Shown: piece after piece, positions 52,523 through 62,800 of the stretch
Layout of the letters: every line of letters begins with the position of its first letter
Position numbering within the stretch: position 1 is the stretch's first letter
NCBI GenBank assembly: GCA_022760475.1
Contig: JALEFZ010000037.1
Location: forward strand, 1-64,000
Source of the DNA: Bacteroidia bacterium
GTDB taxonomy: Bacteria; Bacteroidota; Bacteroidia; J057
Direction of reading: 5' to 3'
DNA length: 64,000 nucleotides
Made by a program: the position numbers and the translations under genes
The notes under the pieces: generated by a model
Seen by the model: the letters and a program-made list of their open reading frames with translations, nothing else
Database searches by the model: none
Told to the model about the DNA's origin: nothing

Positions 52523-52681
52523 AGCAAACCAACCAAAGCCATCATTGCCCTTGGGAGCATCCTCACTAACAAGTATTTTAAGGATTATTCAAAATCCATA
52601 TATGCTGTCAGGCAGGAAGAAAGTCCAAATAAAAATCGATATAAAAAAAAGGCTGCCCCATCGGGACAGCCTTTTTTATGT
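52523..52681 (+). pseudogene. Tandem repeat unit 2: remnant 3' end of a second permease/peptidase gene plus terminator
   Basis: Read in the same frame, 52523-52615 encodes SKPTKAIIALGSILTNKYFK, then DYSKSIYAVRQ, colinear with the end of the intact protein. The stop codon has become CAG. No upstream part of a gene precedes it, and the junction lies directly after the first terminator. The AAAAATCGAT spacer and terminator also recur. Many differences fall in third codon positions, which suggests the copy diverged while it was still part of a coding gene. It is probably what is left of a deleted tandem paralog. Confidence 0.65.
52643..52677. terminator. Terminator, copy 2 (also for the susD operon)
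   Basis: The A-run 52643-52650, GGCTG/CAGCC stem with inner CCC/GGG and T-run 52672-52677 work on both strands. On the minus strand it lies 18 bp after the susD stop. Confidence 0.9.
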
Positions 52682-52694
52682 CAACAGACCGAGA

Positions 52695-54032
52695 TTAGTT
52701 ACACAGACAACAGTTGTTCTGTGCAAGATTTGGGTTACGGTCGATGTCTCTCTGTGGAATTGGCCAAACATCATTACAGGTATCATATCCAGTAATTTCT
52801 GAAGTTTTACCAAGACGACGTAGGTCAAATAGACGGTGAGGACCTTCCATTGCAAGCTCTACCAAACGCTCCTGAAGGATCAAGTCAACATAGTTGCTAG
52901 ACTCAAGGGTTCCATCAGCAAGACCAGCTCTGTTACGAACCTGGTTGTAGTAGGTATTTGCTTTGGTAAAGTCTCCGGTAGCTGCAGCCGCTTCAGCAGC
53001 GATCAAGAAGATCTCAGCATGGCGGATGAAGTATACAGGGTCAGTACCTGCTCCCTGAGCACCACCAGCGAAGTCCTGGTACTTCACACCGTGTACGATG
53101 GAAGAAACCGCTCCAGTAGTATCGATCGAACGATCAAAACGAGTATCGCCAGCTTCATAAGCAGCAACCAGTTTAGCAGAAGGAACAAGGTCGATACGTC
53201 CTCCTCTTTCGTCAGGACCAAAGAAGAAAGGAAGAGAGTTTCCATCAGTGCTGATGAACTGCAGAGAGAAGATCTGGTCAGCAAGATAAGGTACTGTAGT
53301 CAAATCAATACCAGTGATAACCTCTTCTGCTTTGCTCAAAGCAGTAGCGTTGTCTCCTCTGTAAAGTGCAATTCTAGCCTGAAGTGCAGTTACCGCAAGG
53401 GTATTAGCAAATCCAACAGAAGTTGTAGTGATGTTAGCTTCTGCCTCTCCAAGGTCAGTATCAATCTGATTGTAGATATTCTCTACAGAAGACTTAGGCA
53501 AGTTCAAAGCCTCAGGAGTTACCGCACGAGTAGGTTCAGTAATCAATGGTACCTCACCGAAGTAGTTTACCAGGAACCAGTAAGTAAGGGCACGAACAAA
53601 TTTTGCCTGACCTACTGCATCGTTTTTCTCAGCATCTGAGAAAGTAACGTCTTCTACAGTAGGGATGATTTCGATCACGTTGTTAGCAACGTTGATTACA
53701 TCATAGAAGTCAGTAAATACATCATCCAAAGTTCCGTTTGAAGGGAATACGTTGATGTTCATGAATTCCAGACGAGATGGGAAAGTTCCTACGAAATCAG
53801 TCTCATCAGCGTAGAATGATGAAAGTCCGATGTATCCGTCGTATACAAGAGTTGGATCCTGTAACTCATCATAAAGACCATTCAGAGCTGCCAAAGCAGA
53901 AGACTTGGTCGTAATCCCACCGTCAGCTGGGATAGAGTTGATGGGAGCTAGCCCATCCAGTTCAATGGCTTCACAAGCAGGGAAAAGAATCGCTGCGAAG
54001 CTTATGCTAAGAATTAGAATTATTTTTTTCAT
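52695..54032 (-). CDS. RagB/SusD family nutrient-binding outer-membrane lipoprotein
   Basis: The 445-residue lipoprotein (lipobox ILFPAC, Cys20) shows the SusD helical TPR fold: SSALAALNGLYDELQDPTLV, QAKFVRALTYWFLVNYFGEV, IFLIAAEAAAATGDFTKANT and RLVELAMEGPHRLFDLRRLG near the end. SusD proteins form the hinged lid on the SusC transporter and capture glycans or peptides. The cognate SusC gene is 27 bp upstream. The substrate is unknown; no glycosidase flanks it. Confidence 0.94.
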   Translation of the reverse strand: MKKIILILSISFAAILFPACEAIELDGLAPINSIPADGGITTKSSALAALNGLYDELQDPTLVYDGYIGLSSFYADETDFVGTFPSRLEFMNINVFPSNGTLDDVFTDFYDVINVANNVIEIIPTVEDVTFSDAEKNDAVGQAKFVRALTYWFLVNYFGEVPLITEPTRAVTPEALNLPKSSVENIYNQIDTDLGEAEANITTTSVGFANTLAVTALQARIALYRGDNATALSKAEEVITGIDLTTVPYLADQIFSLQFISTDGNSLPFFFGPDERGGRIDLVPSAKLVAAYEAGDTRFDRSIDTTGAVSSIVHGVKYQDFAGGAQGAGTDPVYFIRHAEIFLIAAEAAAATGDFTKANTYYNQVRNRAGLADGTLESSNYVDLILQERLVELAMEGPHRLFDLRRLGKTSEITGYDTCNDVWPIPQRDIDRNPNLAQNNCCLCN

Positions 54033-54059
54033 GAATCTTAATTTTTTCTCAAACCGTTA

Positions 54060-57000
54060 TTAGAATCCAAGATTGATACCTCCACCTATGGTACGGGCTT
54101 GAGGATAAGTCAAGAAGTCAGTACCCTGGGCACTGTTAGAGTTACCAAATGTAGATACCTCTGGATCAAACCAAGAATAGTTAGTAAACGTCAACAGGTT
54201 CTGTCCGAAGAAGTACACACGTACTTTCTCAGTGTTGAACTTGCGAGTTACGCTATTTGGCAGGGTGTAAGAAAGAGTTAGGTTCTTCAACCTGATGTAA
54301 GAAGCATCCTCTACGAAACGGTCAGAGTTACGACGGTTCTGGTTAGGGTCTCCGGCAACAGCTCTTGGGAAATCTTCGTCATCCCCTTCCTGAGTCCAGC
54401 GACCTTCCCATGCACGCTGAGTAACGCTAAACAATGAAGAGTGCATACCTTCAGCAAACTCACCGTTGTTGTTGTAGATGCTGTTACCCCAGTTGAACTG
54501 GAAGAAGAAGTTCAGCTCTACACCTTTGTAAGAAAGGATGTTAGTGATACCACCTGAGAAAGGAGCAATCGCAGTTCCTAGGAAGGTACGGTCAGCGTCG
54601 TTGATAATTCCGTCTGGTGGCAAGTCGTCATCAGTGTTAGGAATTCCGTCTGGTCCAGGACCACCACTGATATCTTTGAAACGGATATCACCAGGGGCAG
54701 TACCATTAGTCTGGAATGCGTGAGCATCAATCTCTTCCTGGTTCTGGAAGATTCCGTCAGTCTGGTATCCGTAGAACGCACCTAGAGGCTGTCCTTCCGC
54801 AATCCTTGATCCAAATCCAGCGTCAATTGGCTGGCCGTCGAATAGCTCAGTAATTCTGTTCTGCAGGATACCGCCATTGAATACGATCTCCCAGTTGAAT
54901 CCGTCTCTTCCACCAGCTACAGGTAGGAAGTTCAACAAGATGTCAATACCACGGTTCTCCATTCCACCAATGTTCTGGATTACAGTTGTAAATCCGGAAG
55001 TAGTTGGGATAGGACGATCCAAAAGAAGGTCAGAAGTTTGCTTCAAGAAGAAGTCGATAGAACCACCGATCCTTGAATCCAGGATAGCAAAGTCAACACC
55101 GATGTTGGTCTGAGCAGTAGTCTCCCAACGAAGATCAGGATTACCCAACTGCGTAGGTACGATACCAGGAACACCTGATCCATCGATCACATAGTTTACA
55201 CCAGCAGCACCCAACAACGGTAGGTTGTCGAAGTTTCCGATCTGGTTGTTACCATTGATACCGAATCCAGCTCTCAGCTTCAACTCGTTAAAGAAGTCTC
55301 CGATGAAGTCTTCATTGTGAAGTTTCCAAGCAGCAGAGAAACCTGGGAAGAAAGCGTATCTGTTGTTCACACCGAATCTTGAAGACCCATCCGCACGTGC
55401 AGTAACAGTCAAGAAGTACTTATCTGCGTAGTTGTATACAACGTTTCCAAAGAAAGAGTTGATTCTGTCTCCAGTAAACGCACCAGTTACACCAGTAGGT
55501 GTAGCACCTGAGCTAAGTCCGGTAAAGTCATCAGTTGGGAAGTCTACTACAGTAGCAGAGTTCTGGTTCTGAGCATCTTCCTGGAAACCAACACCAACAA
55601 GAGCGTTCAAGCTGTGGTCAGAGAAGGTCTTGTTGTAGTTCAGGGTATATTCTTGCAACCAACGTAGACGGCTGGTATTTGCTTCAACCAACTGTCCGGT
55701 AGGAGCTCCATTCAATACTGAAGGTTGGAATTCAGTCTCACGAAGGTCAATCGCATCAATACCTACAGTAGCTTTGAAATCAAGACCATCGGCAATGTTG
55801 TAGGTAGCGTAAGTGTTACCAATTACACGGTTGGTAGTGATGAAGTTTTTGTAGTTCTCAATGTTATTAACAGGGTTGTTCCATCCGAATGCAGATGCGA
55901 AGCTTCCGTCTTCGTTTCTTACAGGGATGGTAGAAGGCCAAAGGATAGATACAGATACTACCCCACGGATGTTGTTGTCATTTCTTTGACGCTGGTTGAT
56001 AGAACGAGTGAAGCTCAGGTTGGTTCCTACAGTGAAACGCTTACCTGCTCTGTGAGTTACGTTCAAACGACCGCTGTAACGCTCAAATCCAGTGTTTCTG
56101 ATGATACCCTGGTTGTTGAAGTAAGAAGCAGAAGTATAGAAGTTAGTCTTCTCGTTACCACCACTAACGTTGAAAGAGTAGTCCTGAACGGATCCTTGTC
56201 CAAAGACAGAATCCTGCCAGAAAGTGTTACCATTCAAAGCACCAACAAGTGTAGTTCTGGAACCGGTGATTTCTTCAAGGAAGTCTCTGAACTGGCCAGA
56301 GTCAGCCATAGGGATCAATCTCCAAGCTTCCTGTACACCGTACTGAGCGTTGAAGTTAACTTTGGTATTTCCAGCTCTACCTTTTTTAGTGTTGATCAAT
56401 ACCACACCGTTTGCAGCACGAGTACCGTAGATAGCAGTCATAGATGCATCTTTCAATACCTCAATGCTCTCGATGTCATTAGGGTTAAGGTCAGCAAGTG
56501 TATTTTGGTCCTGACCACCAACACCTACCTGTGCAAGGTTGGCAGAGATGATAGGTACACCATCAACTACATATAGCGGCTGGTTTGAAGCCGTAATAGA
56601 AGTAGATCCACGAAGACGTACGTCGATAGAAGATCCAGGAGTACCTGAAGACTGAATTACGTTTACACCAGCAACACGACCACGAAGTGCAGTCTGTACA
56701 CCGATACCAGGAACATCAGCGATGTCTTCAGCAGATACACTACCTACAGCACCTGTGATGTCTCCACGACGCTGGGCAAGATAACCGGTAATTACTACCT
56801 CGTCTACACCCAAAATGTCTTCTTCTAGAGTAACAGAAAGGCTTTTTTGGCTTCCTACAACAATCTCTTGAACTTTGTATCCAATGTAGCTGAATACAAG
56901 GACATCATTGCTGTTAGGAACTTCCAGGGTGAAAGTACCATCTGCACCAGTGAACTGACCGACGGTAGTTCCTTTGATAAGAACAGCAACACCTTCCAGA

Positions 57001-57104
57001 GGCTCACCATCCGTACCAGATACTTTACCGCTTACACGGCCTTGTGCCCACGCGATACTTAGCCCCATTGCTAGCATGCATAGCACGAGTAAGATTCTTT
57101 TCAT
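54060..57104 (-). CDS. SusC/RagA family TonB-linked outer-membrane transporter
   Basis: The 1014-residue protein has a signal peptide (ending SIAWAQ) and a carboxypeptidase-like beta-sandwich (about 22-100, GVAVLIKGTTVGQFTGADG). The plug (about 105-240) includes VDEVVITGYLAQRRGDITGA, LRGRVAGVNV and IEVLKDASMTAIYGTRAANG. A 22-strand barrel ends in TIGGGINLGF. TAIYGTRAANGVV is the SusC signature. It moves captured ligand across the outer membrane with TonB energy and pairs with the SusD gene 27 bp downstream. Its leader and promoter resemble those of the second susC. Confidence 0.95.
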   Translation of the reverse strand: MKRILLVLCMLAMGLSIAWAQGRVSGKVSGTDGEPLEGVAVLIKGTTVGQFTGADGTFTLEVPNSNDVLVFSYIGYKVQEIVVGSQKSLSVTLEEDILGVDEVVITGYLAQRRGDITGAVGSVSAEDIADVPGIGVQTALRGRVAGVNVIQSSGTPGSSIDVRLRGSTSITASNQPLYVVDGVPIISANLAQVGVGGQDQNTLADLNPNDIESIEVLKDASMTAIYGTRAANGVVLINTKKGRAGNTKVNFNAQYGVQEAWRLIPMADSGQFRDFLEEITGSRTTLVGALNGNTFWQDSVFGQGSVQDYSFNVSGGNEKTNFYTSASYFNNQGIIRNTGFERYSGRLNVTHRAGKRFTVGTNLSFTRSINQRQRNDNNIRGVVSVSILWPSTIPVRNEDGSFASAFGWNNPVNNIENYKNFITTNRVIGNTYATYNIADGLDFKATVGIDAIDLRETEFQPSVLNGAPTGQLVEANTSRLRWLQEYTLNYNKTFSDHSLNALVGVGFQEDAQNQNSATVVDFPTDDFTGLSSGATPTGVTGAFTGDRINSFFGNVVYNYADKYFLTVTARADGSSRFGVNNRYAFFPGFSAAWKLHNEDFIGDFFNELKLRAGFGINGNNQIGNFDNLPLLGAAGVNYVIDGSGVPGIVPTQLGNPDLRWETTAQTNIGVDFAILDSRIGGSIDFFLKQTSDLLLDRPIPTTSGFTTVIQNIGGMENRGIDILLNFLPVAGGRDGFNWEIVFNGGILQNRITELFDGQPIDAGFGSRIAEGQPLGAFYGYQTDGIFQNQEEIDAHAFQTNGTAPGDIRFKDISGGPGPDGIPNTDDDLPPDGIINDADRTFLGTAIAPFSGGITNILSYKGVELNFFFQFNWGNSIYNNNGEFAEGMHSSLFSVTQRAWEGRWTQEGDDEDFPRAVAGDPNQNRRNSDRFVEDASYIRLKNLTLSYTLPNSVTRKFNTEKVRVYFFGQNLLTFTNYSWFDPEVSTFGNSNSAQGTDFLTYPQARTIGGGINLGF

Positions 57105-57112
57105 AAATAATT

Positions 57113-57143
57113 AGCTTTAGTTTGACGTAATGGAAAAGAACAA
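57113..57143 (-). promoter_or_regulatory. Conserved susC leader element (first copy)
   Basis: AGCTTTAGTTTGACGT (plus strand, 57113-57128) and GAAAAGAACAA (57133-57143) recur before the second susC at 63028-63043 and 63055-63065. In the mRNA they read as ACGTCAAACTAAAGCT next to the start, preceded by TTGTTCTTTTC. They may control translation. Confidence 0.6.
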
Positions 57144-57203
57144 AAGAACTGTAAAGACTTTAAAGACATCCATTAATGCCCCTACTTGAGCCTTTAAGAA
57201 TTC

Positions 57204-57234
57204 CTAATTTATAGACTTGGTCTATAACGACCAA
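57204..57234 (-). promoter_or_regulatory. Candidate promoter of the first susC operon
   Basis: On the minus strand TTG (57234-57232), a 20-nt spacer and TAAATTAG (57211-57204) fit TTG-N20-TAnnTTTG with one mismatch. The predicted leader is about 93 nt. TATAGAC/GTCTATA at 57210-57226 forms a palindrome inside the spacer, a position suited to a regulator. Confidence 0.5.
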
Positions 57235-57504
57235 TCAAATTTTTCACATATACAGGATTTCGCATACCTTCAAAAAGGACTTAAATCCAAAATATTCGGC
57301 TTAAACTGCCAAAACTTTTACTTAACCTGCTTACCTGAACTTAGTCTGAATATTCACAAAACCTTAACGTAAAGGAGGGCCTAAAGAGTTGCTAATCCAG
57401 TAGAAAATGATCAACAACTTATTCCATAAACTGAATTTAACGGGTATTCCATTTGACATTTATACCCTTTTCCTGCCCTTCCTGTATTAACTATTAAGAA
57501 ATAA
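57235..57504. other. AT-rich spacer upstream of the first susC
   Basis: No gene was seen. GGGTAT...ATACCC around 57440-57466 may form a weak 3' hairpin for the hypothetical gene next to it. Confidence 0.3.
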
Positions 57505-58221
57505 TTAACTGTTTTTAGAATTAAGGTAATTGAATATTTTTAGCAAGTCTGACCTTTTCTTGCACTTGATTTTATTCTCCTTCATAAAGGCAGTCGTCCC
57601 TTTTTTTTCCTTTTCAAAAAATGTGATGGCTTCACTTTTCTTTTTAGGAATTCGAATCAATTCACCATTTTTCAGCATGAAATAGGAGTGCTTTTTCACA
57701 AATTTATCCCTTGAACTACCAGCATCATGGGTCGCTACATAGTTTGACCTCAATAGCTCAGTTTCCATTTTTCCAAGTAGAATCAGATCCCCGACTGCGA
57801 TGATCTCAAAAAAACCTAACTGATAGGTATTGACTTTCAATTCCGAATTCAAATCAACAAACCTTCTGTTTCCTGCCGTATGATACAAGGTGAACTCTTT
57901 GATTAGATTGCCAGGAAGAACTTTGACAGAATCGCCATATTGAAGGTCAATGTTATGATTGACCACATCGTACTTGAATTTATACCCGGTCAGCTTACCT
58001 CCACCCTTGGTAATGACTTCTCCAGGGTACCAATCATCCAACCAATAAGTAGTGTTTAATGGATCCTTTGAGCGCAAGTCAAAAACCCGGACTGCTTCAC
58101 CAGCCACCAATTCATTGGCAGGAGCAGAAAACATAGGGTTGGCTCGCTGGGCAAAAGTAGCAGTGAAAGATCCCAGAATTAGTGCAACCAGCAGAAGGAA
58201 AGGAATTGTTTGCTTATTCAT
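57505..58221 (-). CDS. Hypothetical exported protein between the two SusCD systems
   Basis: The 238-residue protein has a signal peptide (FLLLVALILGSFTATFAQ). A beta-rich middle (EVITKGGGKLTGYKFKYDVV, EFTLYHTAGNRRFVDLNSEL) is followed by a basic C-terminal tail (AFMKENKIKCKKRSDLLKIF). The pattern resembles a widespread, unnamed Bacteroidota exported family, and no function can be assigned. It has its own candidate -7 element and is separated from both SusCD pairs. Confidence 0.72.
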   Translation of the reverse strand: MNKQTIPFLLLVALILGSFTATFAQRANPMFSAPANELVAGEAVRVFDLRSKDPLNTTYWLDDWYPGEVITKGGGKLTGYKFKYDVVNHNIDLQYGDSVKVLPGNLIKEFTLYHTAGNRRFVDLNSELKVNTYQLGFFEIIAVGDLILLGKMETELLRSNYVATHDAGSSRDKFVKKHSYFMLKNGELIRIPKKKSEAITFFEKEKKGTTAFMKENKIKCKKRSDLLKIFNYLNSKNS

Positions 58222-58266
58222 GTGCTTGAGGACTATTAGAGAGGAACAATATTATGCAAAGAGCCC

Positions 58267-58274
58267 CAAATATA
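58267..58274 (-). promoter_or_regulatory. Candidate -7 element of the hypothetical exported protein gene
   Basis: TATATTTG on the minus strand is an exact TAnnTTTG match that predicts a leader of about 40 nt. No clear -33 TTG at 17-23 bp was found. Confidence 0.35.
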
Positions 58275-58351
58275 ATTAGAAGGACTTAATATAAAAGTGA
58301 TTTTTGAAGGTGCTTGAAAAATTATACTGCCCTCCAAATATTCATATATAG

Positions 58352-58380
58352 AAAAAGGGGCTTCAAGAAGCCCCTTTTTT
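58352..58380 (-). terminator. Terminator of the second SusCD operon
   Basis: AAAAAGGGGCTT pairs with AAGCCCCTTTTT around a CAAG loop (58352-58380), 33 bp past the susD stop. It is symmetrical and could act on both strands. Confidence 0.9.
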
Positions 58381-58412
58381 ATTCAAATCAAGTTAGTACT
58401 CAGTTTATTCCA

Positions 58413-59825
58413 TTACTGGAAAGACCACAGCTCAGTGTCCAACAAGTCAGGACCCTGGTTAGTTACTGCATTCTGCCATTCTGCATTGTTCAACTGGTTT
58501 TCAGAAGAAGGATACAGGTAACGGCGAGGAATTCCACCGGAAGGATTCAAACCACCTGATCCATTCGCATCAGGAGTAAGAGCTGGATATCCAGTCTTAC
58601 GGTAGTTGGTCCAGGTCTGTAGGAAAGAAACACCATAGTAAGAGAAATACGCCTCTGTGATGATTTTTTCCATTTTCTCGTCATCAGTCATACCCGCAAG
58701 TGCAGAGTTCGCAGTTACGTAATCATCTCCGGAAACACCTAACTGATCCATAGATGCCTGGATAGCAGCAGTCAAGGCAGCCTCAACTTCTCCTTCAGAA
58801 GCACCGGTCAACTGAAGGGCCTCAGCTTCCATAAACTTAAGCTCAACATAAGAGATCAAAGGAATAACCGAGTTGTTCTGCGCCCAGTACAGGTTAGGGT
58901 TTGCACCACTGTGGTAAGACTGGCTGTCAGTGTGAACATAAGAAGTGAATCTTGGGTCTTGATTGTCAATCAGTTTCTGCACAAAGCCAGCAGACATAAC
59001 CAAAGTATTTGGACGCTCGATACCGAATTTAGCCAATGGGTTGTTACCGATCTGGTTGTCCTCAAAAGCAAAGTTAGGCTGTCCAGCGATGCCAGTGAAA
59101 GCATTTCCAAGTGCATTAAGGGCCAGGGTTGCATTATTGGCATCACGCTTGGTCAGGTGCATGTAGTACCTTGCTTTCAAAGCGTAAGCAGTTGCAATCC
59201 AGGAAGCAGCATCTCCACCGTAGATAAGATCGTCAGATCCAGGTCCCAATGGGACTGCAGGCTGGCTCAACAATTCGATAGCCTGGTCAAGAAGGCTCTG
59301 AACACCTCCGTATACAGACTCTTGAGAGTCGTAAGAAGGCTTCAGTGCTGCCTGATCAGTCAAGTTATCAGGAGTCAGCTTGTTGGCGCTGGAGAAAGGA
59401 ATATCACCAAACATGGCAGTTGCCTGTCCAAACTCATTAGCCTGGATAATCTTGGCAATTCCCTCATAGTAAGGCTGACCTTCCTCCTGGGCTTTGTTGA
59501 TGATTGAGTTACAATCTTTCAACACACCAGCATAAAGACCTGTTCTCCAGTAGTTGTTGAAGGTGATCTCAGGCATGTTGTACTGAGTGTACGCAACCTG
59601 CTGAGCGTCAAACCCTTCAAACTGTTGCATGATGATACCCGCAACACGCGCAGGGTTGGCTGACTGGTTGAAAGCAGCCTGAGACAACATTGAAGGCATG
59701 ATCAGCTTCAAAGTTACGTCAGTCTGGCTAGTTGGGTCAATGTTCGTATCTACCAGGTTACACGATGACAAGAACGTAGCAACCGCAATGGTAAGTACTG
59801 CAATTATATAAGTTAATTTTTTCAT
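58413..59825 (-). CDS. SusD/RagB-like (SusD-like_2 type) outer-membrane lipoprotein
   Basis: The 470-residue lipoprotein (lipobox TFLSSC, Cys22) belongs to the SusD-like_2 branch: IMPSMLSQAAFNQSANPARV, MQQFEGFDAQQ, NEFGQATAMFGDIPFS, and later SYVELKFMEAEALQLTGASE and a long C-terminal loop. It differs in architecture from the SusD of the first system. It partners the SusC gene 19 bp upstream. The ligand is unknown; SusD-like_2 pairs are often linked to uptake of peptides or other non-starch substrates, which is inference here. Confidence 0.92.
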   Translation of the reverse strand: MKKLTYIIAVLTIAVATFLSSCNLVDTNIDPTSQTDVTLKLIMPSMLSQAAFNQSANPARVAGIIMQQFEGFDAQQVAYTQYNMPEITFNNYWRTGLYAGVLKDCNSIINKAQEEGQPYYEGIAKIIQANEFGQATAMFGDIPFSSANKLTPDNLTDQAALKPSYDSQESVYGGVQSLLDQAIELLSQPAVPLGPGSDDLIYGGDAASWIATAYALKARYYMHLTKRDANNATLALNALGNAFTGIAGQPNFAFEDNQIGNNPLAKFGIERPNTLVMSAGFVQKLIDNQDPRFTSYVHTDSQSYHSGANPNLYWAQNNSVIPLISYVELKFMEAEALQLTGASEGEVEAALTAAIQASMDQLGVSGDDYVTANSALAGMTDDEKMEKIITEAYFSYYGVSFLQTWTNYRKTGYPALTPDANGSGGLNPSGGIPRRYLYPSSENQLNNAEWQNAVTNQGPDLLDTELWSFQ

Positions 59826-59844
59826 CTTGATTCTTTGCTAGTGA

Positions 59845-62800
59845 TTAGAAGGTTACACGAATGCTACCACCGTAACTTCTGGTATTAGGCATGTTGAAAT
59901 AGTCAAGACCAAACCCGTTTGTTGCACCGGTAAGGTTTGTTTCAGGGTCAATACCAGGATATTCAGTGTTCAACCAAAGGTTACGACCTGAAAGGGTCAA
60001 GGTGATGTCACCAGCCTTTAGAGAGTTAGCAACGCTCTTTGGTAGAGAGTAGCTCAGTGTTAACTCACGTAGACGTACCCAAGAAGTGTTGTAGATACTC
60101 ATTTCAGTGATACCACCGAATCCATAACGGATGAAGTAGTTACCACCCAATCCATTTGCAGGATCAGCATAAGAAACCTCAGTAGTGTTCGCAGATCCGT
60201 CAGCTTTTACACCATCAAACACTACAGTTTGATCACGTAGGTCTCCAGATTGCTTGGAAGTACCGAAGTAGTCAATTACACCACAAGTACCACACCACAT
60301 ATCACCGCCTTGACGGATGTCAACAAGGGCAGATACAGATAGTCCTTTGAAAGTGAAAGTGTTTCTCAAACCAGCAATCCAGTCTGGGTTAGGATTTCCG
60401 AAGATTCGAGTCTGAGGATCCTGTAGAGGCCATCCATTTTCACCGATGATGGTGTTTCCATTCTCATCTCTCTGGAATCCAGATCCGAAGATCGCACCGA
60501 ACTGCTCACCTACAACTACACGAGAGGAAGTTGAGGTAAATCCAGCCAGGAATACCTGAGAAATACCCTCACCCAGTGTGTCAACAGTGTTGGTGAATGT
60601 AGTGAAGTTCAGGTCAATGTTCCATTCGAAGTCTCTATTACGCACAGGAATAGCATTCAATACAACTTCCCATCCCTGGTTGGTGATCTGACCAGCATTC
60701 TGGATGACAGAAGTAAAGCCGGTAGTCGCAGGAAGCGTTACTGAAAGTACAATGTCTCTTGTAACAGAATTGTAGTAAGTCGCATCCAAGCCCAAGCGTC
60801 CCTGGAAGAACTTCAATTCAGCACCCAACTCCAAAGTGGTAGTTGTCTCAGGACGTAGATCAGGGTTGCCCAATGCAGTACTCAATTCGAAAGCGTTGGT
60901 TCCCAAAGCAGGATATCCAATACCGGAGATAAATCCATCACCATCAGAAGTGGCAGAGTTGAAGTAGTTCGCAGTTGCATAAGCAAATGGCGCATCGTTA
61001 CCTACCTGACCTAGAGAAGCACGGATCTTACCGTATGGAAGGATATTGTTATCAGTCATACCCAAAGCCTCAGTGAATGCAAAACCTACAGAAACTGCAG
61101 GGTAGAAAATGCTGTTGGTGTTCGCTCCAAGAGTAGAAGACCAGTCATTTCTAGCAGATACGTTCACAAATAGGTAATTATCATAAGAGAAGTTAGCTGT
61201 ACCGAATACACCTACCAGTTCTCTCTGGAATACACCTTCACCAGCCTGGATGTCAGAAGCATTTGAAATGTGGTAGAAGTCAGGAGCAGCAAGGGTAGTA
61301 CCGTTGAAGCTCTGAGTTACTACTCTGGTGCTAAAGTAGTTGTGTCCTACAGTAGCGTTTACATTTACTTTAGATCCGAAGTTCTTATTAAACTGCAATA
61401 GGAAGTCAGAGTTCAAGTCATTAGAAGACTGGAAAGAGTTGTATACCTCACCTACACTCCATCCTGGGTTGATGTCAAATGCACCATTCCTGCGGTCAGT
61501 GTAGAAGTCAGTTCCCAGTTTATAAGTAGCGCTCAACCAGTCGTTGAACTCATACTTCAACTGAGCATAACCGATGATACGGTTTACATCATCTCTAAAT
61601 GGGTTCTTGTTGATGGTCCAGTATGGGTTGTCATAAATACCATAGCGGTAAGAACGCTGGTCTCCGTTTGAAAGCTCAAAAGCAGCTTTGTCAGTAGGGT
61701 CAGCGTTTCCTGCTCCACCATTGCTGTTGTCAAAAGTAGGAGTGGTACGCAATAGACCTAGCATGATACCATCAAGGTTAGAACCACGCTGGATACGGTT
61801 ACCACCAGAGTTGATGAAGTTAGCAGACATTTCTGCACTCAACTTGCTGTTGATTTTAGTTCCAGCCTTTACTTTGAAAGTACTTCTATTGAAGGTAGCG
61901 TTAGGTACTACACCAGTAGACTGAAGACGACCTCCAGAAATGTAGTAAGTGCTTCTGTTGTTACCACCAGAAACAGACGCGTTAAGGTCAAGGGTGTTAC
62001 CGTTTACGAAGAAATCGTAAGGGTCATAAGCCTCAGCAGGAGTTCCGTCTCCGCTTCCAGCAGCAACAAGGCTACCTCTACTGTCAAATGGGTAATCCTG
62101 ATCACCGTCGAATTCAAGATCTGAAATCGCAGGTCCCCAAGAGAATCCTTCGAAAGTAAATGGACCTCTATAGGTAGGTACGCCACCGATAGGACGTCCC
62201 TGAGCGAAAGAAGACTGACGCTCTGGAAGTTTGTTAACCTGATCTACTGTGTAAGAAGCAGATACAGTTACCCTTGGCTTACCAGCCTTACCTGATTTGG
62301 TTGTGATGATAACCGCACCGTTCGCAGCACGGATACCGTAAAGAGCTGTCGCAGCAGCACCTTTCAATACAGATAGAGACTCAATGTCGTTAGGGTTTAC
62401 GTCAATCGCACGGTTTGACTGGTCAACACCAGCAACACCGTTTCCAGATTCAGAGTTGTCAATGGGTACACCGTCCACTACGAATAGAGGAGCGTTGCTA
62501 CCATTCACAGATACAGATCCACGGATACGGATGTTTGCAGAAGATCCAGGAGAACCTGAAGAGCTTACTACAGTTACACCAGCGACTTTGGAGTTCAATG
62601 CATTAACGAGGTTAGTCTCGCGCGCATTTACAATGTCATCAGATTTTACGTTCTGGATAGAATATCCAAGAGAACGTCTGTTGGCTTCAAGACCGACGGC
62701 AGTTACTACTACCTCGTCAATCGCCAGGAAGTCTGGCTCAAGCTTAACGTTGATGGTAGAACGTCCATCAATGCTTTGCTCAACGGTCTTTTTTCCAAGG

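Noticed and set aside
52836-53639. 267-codon plus-strand frame
   Set aside because: It is antisense to susD and low-complexity in composition (Ser/Val-rich), so it is treated as a shadow.
55725-56576. 283-codon open frame on the plus strand
   Set aside because: It is antisense to the susC gene and its Ser/Val/Thr-rich translation is the usual shadow of a susC reading frame.
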